Origin: CAXXIC01 sp964534355
GTDB lineage: Bacteria > Bacteroidota > Bacteroidia > Bacteroidales > UBA7332
Length of the DNA stretch: 44,831 nucleotides
Direction of reading: 5' to 3'
Assembly (NCBI GenBank): GCA_964534355.1
Contig: CAZHNZ010000015.1
Location: forward strand, 1-44,831
The notes beneath the pieces are model-generated. The model was given only the letters and a program-made list of their open reading frames with translations, made no database searches and was not told the DNA's origin. The position numbers were made by a program, and so were the translations under genes. Shown piece after piece: positions 41,643 to 44,831 of the stretch (its first letter is position 1; each line of letters begins with the position of its first letter).

Positions 41643-41756
41643 TAAAAAGCGCACGTGATATTTGCATCAAAGCAGAAGTGAATGCAAATAACGGCAGATT
41701 GTGGTGGGAAGAAACATGAGTTTCCTCCATCAAACATGAATTATTGCTTTTCAATT

Positions 41757-41801
41757 ATTGAAATATAATAATTGGATTTGGATAATTGAAATATAATAAT
41801 T
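41757..41801 (+). repeat. 17-bp direct repeat pair in the ATPase promoter
   Basis: ATTGAAATATAATAATT occurs at 41757-41773 and again at 41785-41801, a 28-base period. The second copy runs up to the -7 element and the first copy ends just before the -33 TTTG, so the repeats frame the promoter and could be operators. Confidence 0.7.
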
Positions 41802-41808
41802 ATATTTG
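41777..41808 (+). promoter_or_regulatory. Strong promoter of the AAA ATPase gene (TTTG-N20-TATATTTG)
   Basis: TTTG at 41777-41780, a 20-base spacer and TATATTTG at 41801-41808 match the Bacteroidota consensus exactly. The ATG lies 17 bases after the -7 element. Confidence 0.7.
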
Positions 41809-41825
41809 TACTAAAAATAAGAGGT

Positions 41826-43004
41826 ATGAAAAAAATAACAAACCCCTTTTTAACAGGCGGATATGTGTCGTCAGAATACTTTTGCGACAGAGAGAAAGAG
41901 TCGGCAGCGCTTGTCAGAAACATCAGCAACGGGAACAATGTAGTCCTTATTTCGCCACGCAGAATGGGGAAAACAGGTTTGATAGAGCATTGTTTCCATT
42001 TTCAGGAAATAGCAGAAAACTACCATACTTTTTTCATAGATATATATTCGACCAGTAGTTTGAGAGAGTTCATCTATCTGTTGGGACGGCAGATTTTTGA
42101 AGTATTGAAACCAAAGGGAAGAACATTTATCGACAATTTTTTTCAGATAATCAGCTCGCTTCGTCCGGCTTTTAAATTAGACAGCACCACCGGTGAGCCG
42201 GTTTTCGATATTGGACTTGGCGAAATAAAAGAGCTAAACTTTTCGTTGGAAGAGATATTTAACTATTTGGAACAGGCCGATATGCCCTGTATTATTGCCA
42301 TTGATGAATTTCAGCAGATTGCAAATTATCCCGAAAAGAATGTGGAAGCTCTGTTAAGAACCCATATACAACATGCCAAAAACTCGTCATTTATTTTTGC
42401 CGGTAGTCAACGACATCTGTTAGAGAATATCTTTTTCAGCTCTTCACGACCATTTTACCAGAGTGTGCAAGCATTGCATTTAGAGGCAATTTCATTTGAA
42501 TCGTATAAAAATTTTGTCATCGAAAAATTTAATGCAGCCGACAAAAAGATAGATCCTGAATATATCGCCATTGTGTATCAGGCTCTTGAAGGGCACACGT
42601 GGTATTTGCAAAATATAATGAACGAGATATTCGGGCTTATGAAACCAGACGAAGAGGTTAATCCGGATATTCTGAAAGAGGCATTTTCGAACAAATTAAT
42701 CAATTTGCAGCCACTATTTCATACCACGTTAAATCTACTGTCTGAACGACAAAAAGAGATATTAATTGCCATATCGAAAGAAGGTAAGGCCACATCGGTA
42801 CTATCGGGCGAATTTATAAAGAAACATGCATTGCATTCGAGCAGCTCAGTGCAAACGGCTATTAAACAGCTTCTTGACAAAGAAATAATTACAATAGACA
42901 ACAAAGCCTATTATGTGTATGACCGGTTTTTCGGACTGTGGTTGAAAACACAATACGGAACGGGCTATCGATTGGTTAACAGTTTAAGTTTAAATGGGAT
43001 TTAA
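41826..43004 (+). CDS. AAA ATPase of the archaeal-ATPase/STAND-like family
   Basis: A 392-residue P-loop protein of a family common in Bacteroidota, archaea and spirochaetes whose role is unknown. Walker A is LISPRRMGKTGL (about 41-52, K49, T50), a typical SPRRMGKT form. Walker B is IIAIDEFQQI (about 149-158), followed by FIFAGSQRHLLENIF (sensor 1). The C-terminal third holds a winged helix (LSERQKEILIAISKEGK...IKQLLDKEIITIDNKAYYVYDRFFGLWL). Whether it regulates DNA, partners a toxin, or is a stress ATPase is open. The stop codon overlaps the convergent MORN/TonB_C gene by 4 bases. A remnant of a different ATPase is at 14345. Confidence 0.85.
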   Translation: MKKITNPFLTGGYVSSEYFCDREKESAALVRNISNGNNVVLISPRRMGKTGLIEHCFHFQEIAENYHTFFIDIYSTSSLREFIYLLGRQIFEVLKPKGRTFIDNFFQIISSLRPAFKLDSTTGEPVFDIGLGEIKELNFSLEEIFNYLEQADMPCIIAIDEFQQIANYPEKNVEALLRTHIQHAKNSSFIFAGSQRHLLENIFFSSSRPFYQSVQALHLEAISFESYKNFVIEKFNAADKKIDPEYIAIVYQALEGHTWYLQNIMNEIFGLMKPDEEVNPDILKEAFSNKLINLQPLFHTTLNLLSERQKEILIAISKEGKATSVLSGEFIKKHALHSSSSVQTAIKQLLDKEIITIDNKAYYVYDRFFGLWLKTQYGTGYRLVNSLSLNGI

Positions 43005-43840
43005 AACTTTATCACGGACGAACCCTTATCGAGAATAAACCGAACCGGAAGCGTATAATAAGAGGTATGAGGTTCTCCATCTACCATCATAGGTTTAAAT
43101 TTGGGAAATTGCCGGATAATACGGAAGACTTCCTGTTCTGCCTCTTTTGCTATACTTCGTACACTCGAAATATTCTCAACATCACCATCTTTGTTTACCG
43201 AAAAGCGGACAATTTCTGTACCCATAATATTATTCTCAGCCATAATTATAGGGTAACGTAGCCGACTGGCAATAAATTCGTTCATTGCTTTTTCGCCACC
43301 CGGAAATTCAGCCGTTGTTAAATATGGAAAAAAGCTGATTTCGTTTCCTTCGCGATCGAAACACTTTCCTTCGACCGATTTTCCCTTTTCGAATTTTTCT
43401 ATCCGTTTGGGTTTTTGATTGTCCCAAAAAGTAAGACATTTTCCATCCTTCAAACCATCTTTAAAATCGATATCACTCATGAGCTGCCCGCTTGCCGACC
43501 AATCTTTGCACACACCATGCATCACTCTATCCGTAGAATGTTGTATCATCGGGTTCGAAAAACGGATTGAGCCCTCTTCATACGCTTTTATCAATAGACT
43601 ATCGGCATCTTTTTTAAAAACAACATCGAAAGACGCTGTTCGACGAAGCTGTCCCGATCGTGTAAAGTGCTGTATTACAATGGAATATGGATTACCCTGT
43701 TGTTTGACAGTTACATTGTAAGAAGTACACAAATCGAATGTCTTTACAATTTTGTATTTATCATCGATATATACGGTATCCTGACCAAAAGTGTGTAACA
43801 GGTTAATAAACAACAGTGTAAGCAGAAAAATTCTTTTCAT
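43001..43840 (-). CDS. Secreted protein with MORN-like repeats and TonB C-terminal domain
   Basis: From Met at 43840 the protein has 279 residues with a signal peptide (MKRIFLLTLLFINLLHTFG); the longer start 12 residues earlier adds LFISQFLTIIK and is less likely. The middle has antitoxin-like/MORN repeats (HGVCKDWSASGQLMSDIDFKDGLKDGKC, LTFWDNQKPKRIEKFEKGK in part), and the end (about 180-275) is a TonB C-terminal domain with FPGGEKAMNEFIASRLRYP and GTEIVRFSVNKDGDVENISSVRSI. Bacteroidota have many such paralogues; they probably act in the cell envelope and not as energy transducers, since no membrane helix or proline-rich linker is present. Confidence 0.82.
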   Translation of the reverse strand: MKRIFLLTLLFINLLHTFGQDTVYIDDKYKIVKTFDLCTSYNVTVKQQGNPYSIVIQHFTRSGQLRRTASFDVVFKKDADSLLIKAYEEGSIRFSNPMIQHSTDRVMHGVCKDWSASGQLMSDIDFKDGLKDGKCLTFWDNQKPKRIEKFEKGKSVEGKCFDREGNEISFFPYLTTAEFPGGEKAMNEFIASRLRYPIIMAENNIMGTEIVRFSVNKDGDVENISSVRSIAKEAEQEVFRIIRQFPKFKPMMVDGEPHTSYYTLPVRFILDKGSSVIKF

Positions 43841-44070
43841 TTTGATGATGGTTAAAAATTGGGATATAAACAGCACGTCATATGATTATCGTGCGAATGT
43901 AATCAATTTTGATGAATTGCATTGACTAAATTTGGACTAATTTGGTGAATCGTTCTCTCCCAATGGTCGGGATAACGGTGGATGGGTGCTTGGAATAGAT
44001 AAAAAACCGTCGCCGGACGGTGGTGATATGATGTGGTTTGGGATGCAACTGGTTGGGTTTTTGTATATTA
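43841..44070. other. Short intergenic region
   Basis: No gene seen. It holds the terminator of the ORF6N gene near its right end; otherwise only AT-rich sequence, without a clear TAnnTTTG promoter for the gene to its left. Confidence 0.5.
44001..44021 (-). terminator. Rho-independent terminator of the ORF6N gene
   Basis: On the minus strand ACCGTC pairs with GACGGT around the loop CGGC, followed by six T (A-run 44001-44006). It lies 50 bases beyond the stop codon. Confidence 0.8.
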
Positions 44071-44634
44071 TTATTCTGCAACAAACCCGATTCTTTTACG
44101 AGGTTTAGCTATTAAACATTTGTCTGCGTGCAGTTCTGCGAGTGATTGATTAATCAGTTCTATTTGCACACGGGTGTCTTCATTGATATCGTTGTAGTCC
44201 GAAAATACCTCTTCGATGTAGGCTTTTAACTCTATAATTTCAGTTTGAAGCTCTGCTACGCTTCCAATCTGTGGGCTATTGATTGATTGGCGAATAGCCA
44301 CGAAAGCACGCATAATAGCGATATTCACTTGTATTGCGGTTTTTGAGTTAAGCACACTGCTGAGCATTGCTACACCAAGTTCTGTAAATGCAAAAGGCTT
44401 TTTCCTTAAACCCATATTTATGGAATTGGAAATCACAAATTGTGATTTCCAATTCTGAAATTCCAAATCAGACAATTGAAATAGAAAATCTGCCGGAAAT
44501 CGTTCGATATTTCTTTTTACGGCCTGATTTAAAACCCGGGTTTCAACACCATACATTTCCGCTAAATCGCGATCGAGCATCACTTTCTGCCCACGTATCA
44601 GATGTATTTTGCTTTGTATTAGTTGTAATTCCAT
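44071..44634 (-). CDS. ORF6N-domain (KilA-N-like) protein
   Basis: A 187-residue protein of the phage-derived ORF6N family, a putative DNA-binding domain. The start at 44634 (MELQLIQSKIHLIRGQKVMLDRDLAEMYGVETRVLNQAV in outline) is the family's usual beginning; the 43 extra residues from 44763 are unlike protein. FPADFLFQLSDLEFQNWKSQF and FAFTELGVAMLSSVLNSKTAI follow, and a C-terminal coiled coil (about 120-170) ends with KPRKRIGFVAE. Such genes are scattered in Bacteroidota chromosomes and no other phage genes are adjacent. A perfect inverted repeat lies inside the coding sequence at 44423-44455. Confidence 0.85.
   Translation of the reverse strand: MELQLIQSKIHLIRGQKVMLDRDLAEMYGVETRVLNQAVKRNIERFPADFLFQLSDLEFQNWKSQFVISNSINMGLRKKPFAFTELGVAMLSSVLNSKTAIQVNIAIMRAFVAIRQSINSPQIGSVAELQTEIIELKAYIEEVFSDYNDINEDTRVQIELINQSLAELHADKCLIAKPRKRIGFVAE
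44423..44455. repeat. 15-bp inverted repeat inside the ORF6N gene
   Basis: Arms GAATTGGAAATCACA at 44423-44437 and TGTGATTTCCAATTC at 44441-44455 are perfect complements around the 3-base loop AAT. In the protein it encodes the variable stretch between FQLSDLEF and FAFTELGV. Confidence 0.75.
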
Positions 44635-44831
44635 AGTTTTTGTTGAGTTGCTTCTGAATATTTCGTAGTGCAAATGTATAAATAATATTTTGAGGTGCAA
44701 GAGGTGAGCGTAACTTGTTTGGTGTTTTTTTGGTGGGATGATGTGAAGGTAGATGGGTGACAACTTCCGCGTGAGAAAATGGGCTTTAACCTATGCAAAA
44801 CAAACTTTCGGTGGGGTGGTATGTTTTATAG
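44635..44831. other. Right-edge sequence without a supported gene
   Basis: Upstream region of the ORF6N gene. Frames are short and unlike proteins. No clear TAnnTTTG promoter was recognised. Confidence 0.4.

Noticed and set aside
44423..44455. ORF6N inverted repeat as a second CRP-type site
   Set aside because: The half-sites face outward (AATCACA then TGTGATT) and lie in a coding sequence, unlike the TGTGA-N6-TCACA operator at 21278.
44071..44634. ORF6N gene as evidence of a prophage
   Set aside because: No integrase, capsid, terminase, lysis or other phage genes are next to it in the window.

Overview
The window looks like a piece of a Bacteroidota chromosome, probably order Bacteroidales. 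Many genes are preceded by the TAnnTTTG promoter element typical of that phylum (clearest cases: TTTG-N20-TATATTTG before an ATPase gene at 41826, TTTG-N19-TACCTTTG before ychF). Shine-Dalgarno sequences are weak, and there are a CarboxypepD_reg-type TonB-dependent receptor, a FadL/OmpP1 porin, WbqC, paired rhomboids and an ORF6N protein, all common in this group. Two runs of exactly 100 N (9918-10017 and 11277-11376) are assembly gaps; they hide the end of polA and the C-terminus of nadA.

Layout. 0.3-12.1 kb is housekeeping: mnmG, uvrC, dtd, a MazG-like pyrophosphohydrolase and deoC on +, then a polyprenyl synthase (-), polA (+), an alanine dehydrogenase homologue (-) and nadA (-). A perfect 16-bp parS site lies just after mnmG, and a 15/16 parS-like sequence forms the core of the polA/ald terminator. 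The AT-rich, gene-free stretch 12072-12550 carries six 9-mers of the form TTWTCAACA on both strands. Hand counts suggest that the + strand is C-rich to its left and G-rich to its right, so it is my candidate for the chromosomal replication origin. 12.5-20.5 kb holds a SPOUT RNA methyltransferase, nhaA, a TonB receptor, a FadL porin, ychF and a lone nucleotidyltransferase, plus the C-terminal remnant of an AAA ATPase beside GGGTTATAACCC palindromes.

20.6-27.0 kb is the most distinctive region. A Crp/Fnr-type regulator is divergent from a tightly packed seven-gene operon: DsrE2-like protein, TusA sulfur carrier, MvhD/FlpD-like protein, two HdrA-like flavo-iron-sulfur proteins, a small winged-helix protein, and an HdrC/QmoC-like iron-sulfur membrane protein. 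The parts resemble a quinone-interacting heterodisulfide-reductase-like (Qmo/Hdr) complex joined to a persulfide relay. No sulfate-reduction, sulfite-reductase or hydrogenase genes lie in the window. I infer a membrane redox module that exchanges electrons between protein-bound or low-molecular-weight (per)sulfides and the quinone pool. The regulator gap contains a perfect CRP-type palindrome that fits the regulator's recognition helix.

27.2-36.9 kb: an M3 metallopeptidase lipoprotein, a membrane-anchored EEP hydrolase and two rhomboids (overlapping, -), HU, argS, an SDR oxidoreductase, a ferritin-like/VIT1 fusion and WbqC. 36.9-44.8 kb: a family 8 polysaccharide lyase, a methyltransferase, an ABC-F ATPase, an AAA ATPase with a strong promoter, a MORN/TonB_C protein and an ORF6N protein. 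No rRNA, tRNA, CRISPR array, complete insertion sequence or prophage was seen.
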